Shown here: in pieces, positions 40,519 to 50,130 of the stretch
How the letters are laid out: the number at the start of each line of letters is the position of its first letter
Numbering within the stretch: position 1 is the stretch's first letter
NCBI RefSeq assembly: GCF_000375585.1
Contig: NZ_AQWP01000001.1
Coordinates: 820,735-884,734, forward strand
From: Sinorhizobium meliloti 4H41
GTDB taxonomy: Bacteria > Pseudomonadota > Alphaproteobacteria > Rhizobiales > Rhizobiaceae
Length of the DNA: 64,000 nt
Direction of reading: 5' to 3'
The notes under the pieces: model-generated
What the model saw: only the letters and a program-made list of their open reading frames with translations
Told to the model about the DNA's origin: nothing
Databases searched by the model: none
Position numbers and translations under genes: made by a program

Positions 40519-41253
40519 GATTCCGAAGCGGCCGAGTGCCGGAATCTTGATGCCGGGCCGCGCGACGTCGAAGCCCGCCACCAGTCCCATGAAGTGCAGT
40601 TCCAGTCCGCTGCGCCAGCCGGCCGAGATGCCGGCGAGGCCGTAAAGCGTCGCATGCAGGTCGCGACCGTCGGCATCGACATGGAACAGTTTCCCCTCCG
40701 GCAGATAGTCGCGCCCGACCGCATCCGGCGGCAGCACGACGTCGAGTTCCGGCACCGATCGCAAGACATGGGCGACGAAAGTGTTGGAGTTGGGCCCGGG
40801 CCAGATTCGATAGCCGCCCGGCGAAGAATAGGGATAATCCTCGATCGCCGTTTCGATCTTGGGGATCAGGCGCTTGGCTTCCTCGCCCCTGACTACCGCG
40901 ACGATGCGCGGCTCGTTGGAATACCAGCGTCCGTCGGCCGGATAGGCGTTCTTGCGGATCGGCTTGCCCCAGCCGACCTTCTCATAACGGTTGTATGTAG
41001 GCGCCCCTTCGTCTTTGGTGACGATCCAGGCGTGGCTTGCTACCGCCCCCTTCATGCCTCCGGTGGTCGCCGAGAAGACGTATATCGCCGCCTGCGGGCT
41101 CGCAGCCGCATCCGCCAGAATACCTGACGACGACCAATCCGCATCGTGCCAGCTCTGTGGCCGCTCCTTGAAGTACCACAGGCCCGCCGAGGCGAGCGCC
41201 GGAAGCAGGTAGACGACAGCGAAAACGAGAAAGAGCTTGCGGAGGAATTTCAT
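40516..41253 (-). CDS. DUF3750 protein
   Basis: 245 residues. One N-terminal hydrophobic segment (KLFLVFAVVYLLPALASAGLW, about 6-27) anchors or exports the protein. The WPGPNSNTFVAHVLRSVPELDVVLPPDAVGRDY segment (about 150-185) is the hallmark of DUF3750, with GIKIPALGRFG at the end. Function is unknown; the fold could be related to NlpC-like or lipid-type enzymes but nothing catalytic is clear. Confidence 0.7.
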   Translation of the reverse strand: MKFLRKLFLVFAVVYLLPALASAGLWYFKERPQSWHDADWSSSGILADAAASPQAAIYVFSATTGGMKGAVASHAWIVTKDEGAPTYNRYEKVGWGKPIRKNAYPADGRWYSNEPRIVAVVRGEEAKRLIPKIETAIEDYPYSSPGGYRIWPGPNSNTFVAHVLRSVPELDVVLPPDAVGRDYLPEGKLFHVDADGRDLHATLYGLAGISAGWRSGLELHFMGLVAGFDVARPGIKIPALGRFGI

Positions 41254-41324
41254 CTACGGTGACTTTTCTGCCGTGGGATTCCTGATAGATGCATATCCGA
41301 AACTTGGAAAATTGAGGGCAGCCG

Positions 41325-42332
41325 ATGTCGAATCCGGTTCTGGTCGAAGTAACGCGCGGAAATCTGGTCGAAAGTCGCCATCGAGGCATGATCGTCGCCG
41401 TCGATGGCGACGGAAAGACGCTGTTCTCCCTTGGCCAAACGGATGCTCATATCTTTCCGCGCTCCGCCTGCAAGGCAATGCAGGCCCTGCCGCTGATCGA
41501 AAGCGGTGCCGCCGACGCCTACGATTTCGGCAATCGGGAGTTGGCGCTGGCCTGCTCGTCGCATTCGGGGGAGCCGGAACATGTGGCGCTCGCCGCCAAA
41601 ATGCTGACGGCTGCGGGGCGGGACGTCCAGGCGCTTGAGTGCGGCGCCCATTGGTCCTCCGACCAGAAGACGCTGATCGCGCAGGCCCGCTCACTCGAAG
41701 CGCCGAGCGCGCTTCACAACAACTGCTCGGGCAAGCATGCGGGCTTCGTCTGCGCCTGCTGCCATTCCGGGACCGAGGTCAAAGGCTATATCGGCTATGA
41801 CCACCCGATCCAGCAGGAAATCCGCGGGGTCATGGCGGAGCTGACCGGAGCGATTCTTGATCGCGACAATTGCGGCGTCGACGGCTGCTCGATCCCCACC
41901 TACGCGCTCTCGATGAAAGGACTTGCTCACGGCTTTGCCAGGATGGCGAGCGGAGTCGGTCTCGGGACGGAGCGGGCGCGGGCCTCGAAGCGTCTGATCG
42001 ACGCCTGCATGGCCGAACCCTTCTACGTCGCCGGCACCAAGCGCGCTTGCACGCGGCTGATGAAGACGGCACCCGGCCGCATTTTTGCGAAGACCGGCGC
42101 CGAGGGCGTATTCTGTGCGGCGATACCGGAAAAGGGTATCGGCATCGCGCTGAAATGCGAGGATGGCACGACCCGGGCCGCCGAGGCGATGGTCGCCGCG
42201 ACGCTTGCGCGCTTCTTTTCGGACGATGACGAAATCCATGAGGCGTTGATGGCTCAGGCCAATCACGCGATGCGCAACTGGAACGGAATGCACGTCGGCG
42301 ACGTGCGGGTGACGGAAGCCTTTGCCGCCTGA
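41325..42332 (+). CDS. rhizobial-type (class 3) zinc L-asparaginase
   Basis: 335 residues. The pattern differs from E. coli enzymes and matches the Rhizobium etli ReAIV/ReAV class: RSACKAMQ (Ser47, Lys50), CSSHSGEP (about 78-84), LHNNCSGKHAGF (Cys134, Lys137) and RDNCGVDGCSIPT (about 180-192). Zn is bound by the Cys/Lys set in that class, and the Ser-Lys pairs act in catalysis. It hydrolyses asparagine to aspartate and ammonia. No signal peptide, so it is cytoplasmic. Confidence 0.85.
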   Translation: MSNPVLVEVTRGNLVESRHRGMIVAVDGDGKTLFSLGQTDAHIFPRSACKAMQALPLIESGAADAYDFGNRELALACSSHSGEPEHVALAAKMLTAAGRDVQALECGAHWSSDQKTLIAQARSLEAPSALHNNCSGKHAGFVCACCHSGTEVKGYIGYDHPIQQEIRGVMAELTGAILDRDNCGVDGCSIPTYALSMKGLAHGFARMASGVGLGTERARASKRLIDACMAEPFYVAGTKRACTRLMKTAPGRIFAKTGAEGVFCAAIPEKGIGIALKCEDGTTRAAEAMVAATLARFFSDDDEIHEALMAQANHAMRNWNGMHVGDVRVTEAFAA

Positions 42333-42422
42333 CGCGATCTCGCTCAGGACTTGTCAATCGCGGCGATTCGATCTTCTGTGCTTCGGCGCCGCCGTCAGCC
42401 GCGCAATTTGGGAGGAAGAACG

Positions 42423-43043
42423 ATGCTGAAACTGTTTTATACGCCGGGAACCTGCTCGCTTGCCTCGCACATCGCGCTGGAGGAAGCCGGTGCCGACTAT
42501 GAAGTGCATCGGGTCGATTTTTCCAAAGCCGAGCAGACCAAGCCGGACTACCTCACCATCAACCCAAAGGGGCGGGTGCCCGCCCTCGTGACCGACCGCG
42601 GTATCCTGACGGAGACGCCGGCCATTCTCGCCTATATCGCCCAAAGCTTCCCGAAGGCGCGGCTTGCGCCGCTTGACGATCCTTTCGAGTTCGCGCGGCT
42701 GCAGTCGTTTCTGAGCTATCTCTGCTCGACGGTTCACGTCGCTCATGCCCATGCGCGCCGGTCCGCGCGGTGGGCAGACGACCCGGCGGCGCAGGAGGCG
42801 ATGAAGGCCAAGGTGCAGCAGAACATGGCCGACTGCTTCGCGCTCATCGAGCGCACGATGTTCGTCGGCCCCTTTGTCAGGGGCGACGCCTATTCGGTCG
42901 CCGATCCCTATCTCTTCACCATCGCCGGCTGGCTCGAGTCGGACGGTGTCGATCCGGCCCGGTTTCCGCGAATCCTCGACCATCGCAACCGGATGGCCGA
43001 GCGCCCGGCCGTCGCCAAGGTTCTGGCTGAAGTGCAGTCGTAA
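42423..43043 (+). CDS. glutathione S-transferase (beta-like)
   Basis: 206 residues. The N-terminal thioredoxin fold has YTPGTCSLASHIALEEAG with the beta-class Cys10, then NPKGRVPALVTDRGILTETPAIL. The C-terminal helical domain spans about 85-205. It conjugates or reduces electrophiles with glutathione. Start at 42423 by homology; GGGAGGAAG lies before the ATG. It follows the asparaginase gene by 90 bases. Confidence 0.9.
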   Translation: MLKLFYTPGTCSLASHIALEEAGADYEVHRVDFSKAEQTKPDYLTINPKGRVPALVTDRGILTETPAILAYIAQSFPKARLAPLDDPFEFARLQSFLSYLCSTVHVAHAHARRSARWADDPAAQEAMKAKVQQNMADCFALIERTMFVGPFVRGDAYSVADPYLFTIAGWLESDGVDPARFPRILDHRNRMAERPAVAKVLAEVQS

Positions 43044-43098
43044 CGGCAATCGGCCGGGATCGGCGGAGCCGAAGCGTTAAAACGGGCGTTGGTCGTCC

Positions 43099-43290
43099 TC
43101 AGTTGCAGAGGTTCTCTGCCCCAGTGCGAGGCCAAGGCCATCCGGGGAACGGCAGATCCGCGAGTTCGCGTTCACCCATACGGAAGAGATCCGGATGCTG
43201 GAGAGGGTCGCGCATCCAGTCGGAGGCGAGTCCTCGAACACTGTCGGACGAGGCCTCGGGGCGCTTCAGTATTGAGAAAAACTTCAGCAT
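43099..43290 (-). CDS. DUF1127-like small protein
   Basis: 63 residues. The core RDPLQHPDLFRMGERELADLPFPGW resembles the DUF1127/YjiS pattern of short helical proteins with an R-E-L-A-D-L motif. No strong ribosome site is visible. It is divergent from the LysR gene at 43430, a frequent arrangement. DUF1127 proteins have been linked to RNA binding and stress tolerance. I rate it a probable, not certain, gene. Confidence 0.45.
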   Translation of the reverse strand: MLKFFSILKRPEASSDSVRGLASDWMRDPLQHPDLFRMGERELADLPFPGWPWPRTGAENLCN

Positions 43291-43390
43291 ACAGTCACCG
43301 TTCAGCTCGGATTGGGGTAGCGCAGCCGGTCACGCCGGCCGCTCAACACTTCAATCTGTGGGAGGAGAATCCACCTCTTTGTCGAAGTTT

Positions 43391-43404
43391 GCAATTGAGA
43401 TTGC
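43391..43404. promoter_or_regulatory. inverted repeat before the LysR-type gene
   Basis: GCAAT-TGAG-ATTGC, a perfect 5-bp dyad 26 bases before ATG 43430, in the divergent gap. It is a candidate autoregulatory site for the LysR protein and could also control the DUF1127-like gene. Confidence 0.45.
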
Positions 43405-43429
43405 GAGGGCAGCGGTTTAGAAAAACTAT

Positions 43430-44338
43430 ATGAAAGACCTGAATAAGGTTCACCTGAACGGATTGCGCGCGGCCGAGGCGGTCGGCCGCCTGGGCTCGCT
43501 CGCCGCTGCGGCGGAGGAGCTCGGCGTCACGGCCGGCGCCGTCAGCCAGCAGATTGCCAAGACCGAGGCGCAACTCGGTCGTACGCTTTTCGAGCGCTCG
43601 CCGCGGGGGCTTGTGGTTTCGGATAGCGGGCGCGCGCTGCTGACGCGATTGTCGAGCGCGTTCAGGGAGCTCGCCGAGGCAGTCGCCCAGGCACGCCGTC
43701 GTGACGATTCGGTATTGACGGTGTCGGTCGCGCCGGTCTTTGCGGCGCGCTGGCTCGTCTACCGGCTGGACCGCTTCGCCGAGCGTAATCCGGATATCCG
43801 GCTGAGGATCGACGCGACCACGACGCTCGCCAATCTGGAGACCTCCGATGTCGATCTCGGCATCCGCGTCGGGGCTGGACGCTGGCCCGGCGTGCGAGCG
43901 GAACTGCTGCTCGAGCAGGAGGTCTTCCCGGTCTGCTCGCCGGCACTGGCCGCCGGACTTCGTGAGCCCGCGGACATACTGAAGCTGCCCGCGGTGATCG
44001 ATGCGCACGCAATGTTTTCCTGGGAACTATGGCTCAAGACCGCCGGCCTCACCGGTGCGACCATGACGGTGCGCCACACCTTCAACGACGCTTCCCTGGC
44101 GCTCGATGCGGCGATTGCCGGGCAGGGGGTGATGCTTGCCTGGCAGACGCTTGCCGGATACGCGCTGCTGAGGGGGTCTCTCGTGGCGCCGTTCGGCATT
44201 CGCGCCAAGACCGGCTTCGGGCACTACTTCGTCACCTCCGTCTCACGCCGCGAAAGCAAGGGCGCTGCCGCCTTCAAGCGCTGGGTGCGCGAGGAAGTCG
44301 AGGACGGAATGCGGCAGCTCGCGGCGATGACGGGATGA
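43430..44338 (+). CDS. LysR-family regulator, GcvA-like
   Basis: 302 residues. N-terminal helix-turn-helix (about 5-65) with LNGLRAAEAVGRLGSLAAAAEELGVTAGAVSQQIAKTEAQLG, then a periplasmic-binding-like effector domain (about 90-290). GcvA-type members often regulate metabolism or resistance genes next to them. Neighbours are a DUF1127-like gene and GST genes, so GST control is possible. Confidence 0.9.
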   Translation: MKDLNKVHLNGLRAAEAVGRLGSLAAAAEELGVTAGAVSQQIAKTEAQLGRTLFERSPRGLVVSDSGRALLTRLSSAFRELAEAVAQARRRDDSVLTVSVAPVFAARWLVYRLDRFAERNPDIRLRIDATTTLANLETSDVDLGIRVGAGRWPGVRAELLLEQEVFPVCSPALAAGLREPADILKLPAVIDAHAMFSWELWLKTAGLTGATMTVRHTFNDASLALDAAIAGQGVMLAWQTLAGYALLRGSLVAPFGIRAKTGFGHYFVTSVSRRESKGAAAFKRWVREEVEDGMRQLAAMTG

Positions 44339-44368
44339 GAAGACCCTTCGCTCACCCAGCCAGGTGCC

Positions 44369-45052
<684 letters not shown>

Positions 45053-45060
45053 TCAGCTCC

Positions 45061-45105
45061 TTGCAGCGCGCGCGTCGGACAGACGCGCAAAGGTCGCTGT
45101 AACTC
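45061..45105. repeat. GCGCGTC hairpin repeat
   Basis: Outer TTGCAGCG / CGCTGTAA (one G-T) and inner GCGCGTC-GGACA-GACGCGC pairs, followed by CTCCTGCATG. The layout matches 50001-50030 and, in reverse, 1314-1351. It lies between the GST and the PAS-GGDEF gene, near the GST promoter. Confidence 0.75.
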
Positions 45106-45291
45106 CTGCATGGTCATGCTGTAGGCCATCGCCGTCCTCGGCAGAAGCCGTCGGCAATGATAGGTCGCATGAATTCTTTTGATGCGAAGTGGCTCTGCAC
45201 AACCTTTAGACGATTTTTCGCTGTGGAGTTTAGGGAAGCATAACCTCTTTTCGCTAAATCTGCGCGAGCGCCGCTCCTTCGGAGGTTTCGC

Positions 45292-47610
45292 TTGGCAAGA
45301 AAAACGTCCCGCAGCATCCGATATGCCGACCTGAACGCGGACGACAATGCGCAGACGCGCCGGCTGATCGATGCCGGCAGCCGCCTTGCCGACGAGGTCG
45401 CGCGTCTCTTTCCGCCCGAACCCGACATGGCCGACCGCCACTACTGGCTCGAAGCGATGATCAACCACGTTCCCGATTATATCTATGCGAAGGATACGGC
45501 GGGGCGCTTCCTGATCGCCAACGAGGCGACGGTCGCCGACAACGGCCTTGAAAGCCTGCGGGACCTCGTCGGCAAGACCGATTTCGATCTGCACCCGCAC
45601 GAATTCGCCCAGGCCGTCGCCGATACCGAGCGGCGCGTGTTGGAAACCGGCGAGCCGATCTTCGGCATCGAGGAACGCGCCATCGTGACCAAGGGCCGCG
45701 ATCGCTGGCTGATGACCTCGAAAGTGCCCTTGCGCAGCAAGAGCGGCGGGATCATCGGTATCGTCGGCATCTCGCGCGATATCAGCGATCGCAAGGCCGC
45801 GGAGCGCCTGCTCGAGGGTCAGGCCCGGCTGCTGGAAATGATCGCCAAGGGCAGGCCCCTTGGTGAGTTCTTCCACGAGCTGGTGCTGATGATCGAAGCG
45901 CTGCTGCCCGGCATCAAGGCCTCCATCCTGCTCCTTTCGGAGGATGGCGGGCATCTCCTGCACGGCGCTGCCCCCAGCCTCGACGCGGATTATTGCGCCG
46001 CCATCCATGGCGCCGAGATCGGCCCTGCGGCCGGCTCCTGCGGAACGGCTGCCTGGTGCGGCGAACAGGTGATCGTTTCCGACGTCTTCGCAGACCCGCT
46101 CTGGGAGGAATACGCGCCTCTCCTGAGGCCCTCCGGCCTCCGTTCCTGCTGGTCCACGCCCATCCTGTCGCGCGAGCGCAATGTGCTCGGAACATTCGCG
46201 CTCTATGCGCAGGAGGTCGGAACGCCGAGCGAGCAGCAGCAGGAACTGATTGCCATGGCCGCTCATCTCGCCGGAATAGCGATCGAGCGCAAGCGGGCGG
46301 AGGATCGCATCGGTTTCATGGCTCATCACGACGCCTTGACGGGGCTGCCGAACCGCGTGCTTTTCGAGGAGCAGGTCGCCGGCATGCTCGAGGAGATCCG
46401 CGAGCGGGATCAATGGGCCGTGCTCGCCTTTCTCGACCTCGACGATTTCAAACTGATCAATGACAGCCTTGGGCACGCCACAGGTGATGAGCTCCTGAAG
46501 GTCGTAGCCGGGCGCATGCGGGGTGCCGTGCGCAGGTCCGATTCCGTCGTGCGTGTCGGCGGCGACGAGTTCATCATCCTCCTGAACGGCCTGCCGAAGG
46601 AACGGGACGTCGTGCTGTCGCGGCTGGAGGATATCCGCGCTGCAATCGCCATGCCGGTGCAGTTGCAGGGCCGCTCCCTGCAGGTGAACTGCAGCATGGG
46701 CGTGGCCTGCTTCCCCAACCAGGGCACGACGGCGGGCGAACTTCTCGCCAATGCCGACATGGCCATGTATCGCGCCAAGGAGCTCGGCCGCAACAACATC
46801 CAGGTCTTCACCGAGGCGATGGCCGCGAGAGCCCATGAAAAACTCCAGTCGCAAGAAGAGCTTCGCGAGGCGCTTGCGCGGGAGGAGTTCCTGCTGCATT
46901 TCCAACCGCAGATGAGCCTCGAGACCGGCCGCATCTTCGCTGCGGAGGCGCTGTTGCGCTGGCAGCACCCGATGCGCGGCATCATCTCGCCTGCGGCATT
47001 CATTCCGCTCGCCGAGGAAACCGGTCTGATCGTGCCGATTGGAGACTGGGTCCTGCGCGCCGCCTGCCGCCAGTTGAAGGCCTGGCAGGTGGCCGGTCTG
47101 CCACCGCTGATCGTCAGCGTCAACGTTTCCGCGCGGCAGTTCCGCGAGCGCAACTGGGCGGCGCGTGTGGCGGCGGTTTTGGAGGAGACCGGCCTCGAGG
47201 CCCGTTACCTCGAACTCGAGCTCACCGAAAGTCTGATCATGCAGGACGTGCCGGGGGCGATCGCCACGATGCATGCGCTGGAGGCGATCGGCGTGCACCT
47301 TGCGATCGACGATTTCGGGACAGGCTATTCGAGCCTCAGTGCGCTCAAGCGCTTCCCGGTGCGCCGGCTGAAGATCGACCGGTCCTTCGTGACGGACATT
47401 CCGCACGATGCCGACGACATGGCGATTACGTCCGCGATCATCTCGCTTGCCCAGAACCTCGGCCTGCGCGTCATTGCCGAGGGTGTCGAGACAAAGGCCC
47501 AGGTCGAGTTTCTCAAAGAAAGCGGCTGCGACGAGATCCAGGGCTACTTCTTCAGCCAGCCCTTGTCGGGCGAGGATTTCGAAGCGATGCTTTCCTCCCA
47601 GCGGCCGTGA
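45292..47610 (+). CDS. PAS-GAF-GGDEF-EAL c-di-GMP protein
   Basis: 772 residues. A PAS domain (about 50-165, DYIYAKDTAGRFLIANEAT) and a GAF domain (about 185-345, CGTAAWCGEQVIVSDVFADPLW) are N-terminal sensors. GGDEF (about 355-520) has an intact GGDEF with an RxxD I-site (RRSD) five residues before, so product inhibition is expected. EAL (about 535-770) has EALLR, NVSARQF, ELTES, DDFGTGYSS and KIDRSF intact. It may make and degrade c-di-GMP depending on the sensor state. The TTG start at 45292 is set by GGAGG six bases upstream. No transmembrane helix. Confidence 0.92.
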   Translation: MARKTSRSIRYADLNADDNAQTRRLIDAGSRLADEVARLFPPEPDMADRHYWLEAMINHVPDYIYAKDTAGRFLIANEATVADNGLESLRDLVGKTDFDLHPHEFAQAVADTERRVLETGEPIFGIEERAIVTKGRDRWLMTSKVPLRSKSGGIIGIVGISRDISDRKAAERLLEGQARLLEMIAKGRPLGEFFHELVLMIEALLPGIKASILLLSEDGGHLLHGAAPSLDADYCAAIHGAEIGPAAGSCGTAAWCGEQVIVSDVFADPLWEEYAPLLRPSGLRSCWSTPILSRERNVLGTFALYAQEVGTPSEQQQELIAMAAHLAGIAIERKRAEDRIGFMAHHDALTGLPNRVLFEEQVAGMLEEIRERDQWAVLAFLDLDDFKLINDSLGHATGDELLKVVAGRMRGAVRRSDSVVRVGGDEFIILLNGLPKERDVVLSRLEDIRAAIAMPVQLQGRSLQVNCSMGVACFPNQGTTAGELLANADMAMYRAKELGRNNIQVFTEAMAARAHEKLQSQEELREALAREEFLLHFQPQMSLETGRIFAAEALLRWQHPMRGIISPAAFIPLAEETGLIVPIGDWVLRAACRQLKAWQVAGLPPLIVSVNVSARQFRERNWAARVAAVLEETGLEARYLELELTESLIMQDVPGAIATMHALEAIGVHLAIDDFGTGYSSLSALKRFPVRRLKIDRSFVTDIPHDADDMAITSAIISLAQNLGLRVIAEGVETKAQVEFLKESGCDEIQGYFFSQPLSGEDFEAMLSSQRP

Positions 47611-47647
47611 TGTTCGCGAGCGTCCGTAAATGCAATCTGGTGCCACA

Positions 47648-47679
47648 GGGAGCGGTTTCCGCTTGCGTCCCGTTCCGAC
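47648..47679. repeat. short mosaic repeat copy
   Basis: GGAGCGG-TTTCCGC-TTGCGTCCCG-TTCCGAC is a shortened form of the 13854-13904 core, lacking the GAAAAGTGC arm. Confidence 0.5.
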
Positions 47680-47795
47680 TTGCCGATAACCATTCGAGAC
47701 GGCTTCGCAACGATTCACTTTCGAAGCACCTTGATCCGGCCCTCGGAATGGAGCACCTGGACTCTTTCCGTGCAGCACAACCCCGTTAGAGTTAG

Positions 47796-48575
47796 ATGTC
47801 ATCACTGCCAGCTTTGTCCCGACGTCAGTTTCTCCGCACATCCGGCTTGGCAATCGCCTCCGCCGGACTTGCGGGCTGCACCTCTTCGATGAACACGAAC
47901 CGCTTCCGCGAGCAAACGATGCCGGTCTACCGCAATCCTGCGCTCGAAAGCCGCTGGAACGGGCCGCCGGGCGGGATCTTCGAGGGACCGGTCGGCGAGG
48001 GGCCGATCGGCCTGCCGCCACAGGATGCCTATTACGCGGAGATCTATGCGGCGCGGGAGGATGGCGGCTTTCTCATCCCGGAGGTGCCCTTCAGACAGAT
48101 CGATCCGCGCTTCTATCGCCAGGAGGTCGGCGATCCCTTCGGTGAGGCCCCCGGCACGATCGTCGTCGATACGGCCGACCGCTATCTGTACCTCGTCCAG
48201 CCGGGCGGGCGGGCGATGCGCTATGGCGTCGGGTTAGGCCGCGAAGGCTTCGCCTGGTCGGGCCGCGGTCTGATCCAGTGGAAGCAGAAATGGCCGAAGT
48301 GGACGCCGCCGAACGAAATGATCGCTCGTCAGCCGGTACTGGCGAAATATTCCGCCGATAATGGCGGCATGCCGCCGGGACTCGACAATCCGCTCGGCTC
48401 GCGCGCGCTCTACATCTTCCAGAACGGCCAGGATACGCTCTATCGCGTCCACGGGACCCCCGAATGGCAATCGATCGGCAAGGCGGTCTCTTCCGGTTGC
48501 GTCCGCATGGTCAATCAGGACGTGATCGATCTTTACGATCGCGTGCGCAACAAGGCGCCGATCCTCGTCATCTGA
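47796..48575 (+). CDS. L,D-transpeptidase (YkuD), lipoprotein-like
   Basis: 259 residues. The start has a twin-arginine-like SRRQFLRTSGLAIA and the lipobox LAGC, so export is likely by Tat or Sec with lipid anchoring. The catalytic YkuD block is HGTPEWQSIGKAVSSGCVRM with its nucleophilic Cys, plus NQDVIDLY. It would form 3-3 peptidoglycan cross-links or anchor proteins to the wall, as in rhizobia with many such enzymes. Confidence 0.92.
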   Translation: MSSLPALSRRQFLRTSGLAIASAGLAGCTSSMNTNRFREQTMPVYRNPALESRWNGPPGGIFEGPVGEGPIGLPPQDAYYAEIYAAREDGGFLIPEVPFRQIDPRFYRQEVGDPFGEAPGTIVVDTADRYLYLVQPGGRAMRYGVGLGREGFAWSGRGLIQWKQKWPKWTPPNEMIARQPVLAKYSADNGGMPPGLDNPLGSRALYIFQNGQDTLYRVHGTPEWQSIGKAVSSGCVRMVNQDVIDLYDRVRNKAPILVI

Positions 48576-48671
48576 CGGCCTGTTCGGCGGCGTAACGAAG
48601 GAGCCGTTCGTCTCGGCAGCGAAAATCGCTTCGTTCTGCCTTTTGATGACCAGGGAAAGCGTTAACTGCGA

Positions 48672-48706
48672 ACTTCCGGACGGAAAGCCGTACACACTTT
48701 TCCTGC
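48672..48706. repeat. mosaic repeat copy, inverted orientation
   Basis: CTTCCGGACGGAAAGCCGTACACACTTTTCC is close to the reverse complement of the GAAAAGTGCGTGCGGTTTTCCGCCCG core. It lies between ohrR (stop side) and the L,D-transpeptidase gene. Confidence 0.65.
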
Positions 48707-48717
48707 AGGTCCTCTTG

Positions 48718-49194
48718 TCAGCTTTCGTGTCGACTCCCGGCAAGCCGCTGCGTCAGCCTGTGCAGCGCGTCGCGCAATTCGCCGACCTCCTCCAGGCTGC
48801 AGCCTGATGCACTGCCGATGTCGCGCAGAATACCGAAGGCTTCGGCCTTCAGTTCCCGGCCGCCATCCGTCAGGCTGACGATCACCTGCCGCTCGTCCGC
48901 CGCATCGCGTACGCGGCGGACATATCCGCCTGCTTCCAGCCGCTTGAGCAGAGGCGAAAGGGTGCCTGAATCGAGGCCCAGTTCTTCGCCGATTCGTTTC
49001 ACCGTCATGCGGTCCTGCTGCCAGAGCGTGAGCAGCACGAGATATTGCGGATAGGTCAGCCCGAAGCGGTCGAGCAACGGCTTGTAGGCGCGATTGAAGG
49101 CATGCGCCGCCGAGTAGACGGCGAAACAGAGCTGGCGGCCGAGCGCCAGCACCTCATCGGACTCTGCGTCGAATTTTGCCGCTTTCCTCGTCAT
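48718..49194 (-). CDS. ohrR: MarR-family organic peroxide sensor OhrR
   Basis: 158 residues with a winged helix (about 30-110, LTYPQYLVLLTLWQQDRMTVKRIGEELGLDSGTLSPLLKRLE). Cys23 in RQLCFAVYSA is the peroxide-sensing Cys of the OhrR group. Reaction with organic peroxides releases DNA and derepresses ohr. The divergent ohr gene and the AT-rich operator between them support this. Confidence 0.95.
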   Translation of the reverse strand: MTRKAAKFDAESDEVLALGRQLCFAVYSAAHAFNRAYKPLLDRFGLTYPQYLVLLTLWQQDRMTVKRIGEELGLDSGTLSPLLKRLEAGGYVRRVRDAADERQVIVSLTDGGRELKAEAFGILRDIGSASGCSLEEVGELRDALHRLTQRLAGSRHES

Positions 49195-49232
49195 GATGTC
49201 ATTGTCGCAAATTCACGCCGGCAAAGCAATTT

Positions 49233-49247
49233 GCAAAATTAATTTGC
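49233..49247. promoter_or_regulatory. probable OhrR operator
   Basis: GCAAA-ATTAA-TTTGC is a 5-bp dyad within the AT-rich ohrR-ohr gap (49195-49302), next to a second overlapping AATTTGC. OhrR proteins bind AT-rich inverted repeats of this size between the divergent genes. Confidence 0.6.
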
Positions 49248-49302
49248 GCGCTATTTAATCTTACGATATATAAATTCGGCAACCACAAGGAAGGAGACTG
49301 TC

Positions 49303-49725
49303 ATGCCCATCCTCTACCGCACTACCGCGTCCGCGACCGGCGGCCGCGCCGGCCAGGCCAAGAGCAAGGACGGCGTTCTCGACGTGACGCTGACCGTTCC
49401 AAAGGAACTCGGAGGCGACGGCGCGCGCGGCACCAATCCCGAGCAACTCTTTGCCGCCGGCTATTCCGCCTGCTTCCTCGGTGCGCTGAAATTCGTCGCC
49501 GGCAAGGAGAAGGTAAAGCTTGCGGAAGACACGATGGTGACGGGCACGGTCGGCATCGGACCCCGCGACGACGGGACAGGCTTCTTCATCGACGCGGCGC
49601 TGGAAATCTCGTCGCCCGGCGTGGAAAAGGCGGTTCTGGAAGACCTCGTCCAGAAGGCGCATATCGTTTGCCCTTACAGCCATGCGACCAGGGGCAATGT
49701 CGACGTTAAGCTGACGGTGGCCTGA
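49303..49725 (+). CDS. ohr: organic hydroperoxide resistance protein
   Basis: 140 residues, normal for the family. The two catalytic Cys are Cys57 (YSACFLGAL) and Cys123 ([14 protein letters not shown]). It reduces organic hydroperoxides using lipoyl-type thiols. Regulated by the divergent OhrR. A GGAAGGAG ribosome site precedes the ATG. Confidence 0.97.
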   Translation: MPILYRTTASATGGRAGQAKSKDGVLDVTLTVPKELGGDGARGTNPEQLFAAGYSACFLGALKFVAGKEKVKLAEDTMVTGTVGIGPRDDGTGFFIDAALEISSPGVEKAVLEDLVQKAHIVCPYSHATRGNVDVKLTVA

Positions 49726-49743
49726 TAGGACCGTTGCAGATAG

Positions 49744-49769
49744 CCGAAGCCCGTTACCCCGGGCTTCGG
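49744..49769 (+). terminator. hairpin after ohr
   Basis: CCGAAGCCCG, loop TTACCC, CGGGCTTCGG, a perfect 10-bp stem 19 bases past the ohr stop. No T tract follows, so termination is uncertain. Confidence 0.55.
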
Positions 49770-49858
49770 CCTGCCCCGGCAGTTCCGCCGCAAGCAAGTG
49801 TCGGGGATCGATCTAAGGCCTGTTGAGATTCGGGCCACCCGCCGCGGCTTGTTTCATT

Positions 49859-49967
49859 TCCTCATTCCTGTGCTTGTCACAGGAATCCAGCCAGACCAAG
49901 TCCTTGGGCTGAACGAACTCTTTCCGCGCCGCTGCTGGATCCCTGTGACGAGCACAAGGGATGAGGA
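49859..49967. repeat. long inverted repeat, RIME/mosaic type
   Basis: Arms at about 49859-49891 (TCCTCATTCCTGTGCTTGTC then ACAGGAATCCAGC) and 49934-49967 (GCTGGATCCCTGTGACGAGC then ACAAGGGATGAGGA) pair over more than 30 bases with a few mismatches and one indel, around a 42-base loop. It lies in a 405-base non-coding gap. Confidence 0.8.
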
Positions 49968-50000
49968 ACGAGGAGACGTTGCAGTCCTCCGATACGTTTC

Positions 50001-50128
50001 CTACAGCGCCGCGCGTCTTATGAGACGCGCTGGAAAAGTGTGTGCAGTTTCCGCCCGCATCCCGCGTCTCAACCATTGGAATCGATCACGTTCATGATTT
50101 CAGGTCGACCCGACCTAAAATCATCGTG
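50001..50128. repeat. composite mosaic repeat
   Basis: Three modules in a row: the hairpin ACAGCGCCGCGCGTCTTATG/AGACGCGC (50002-50030), the GAAAAGTGTGTGCAGTTTCCGCCCGCATCCCG core, and GATCACGTTCATGATTTCAGGTCG, whose end pairs with CGACCTAAAATCAT (50111-50124). It ends just before the stop codon of the HerA-like gene. Confidence 0.8.
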
Positions 50129-50130
50129 GT

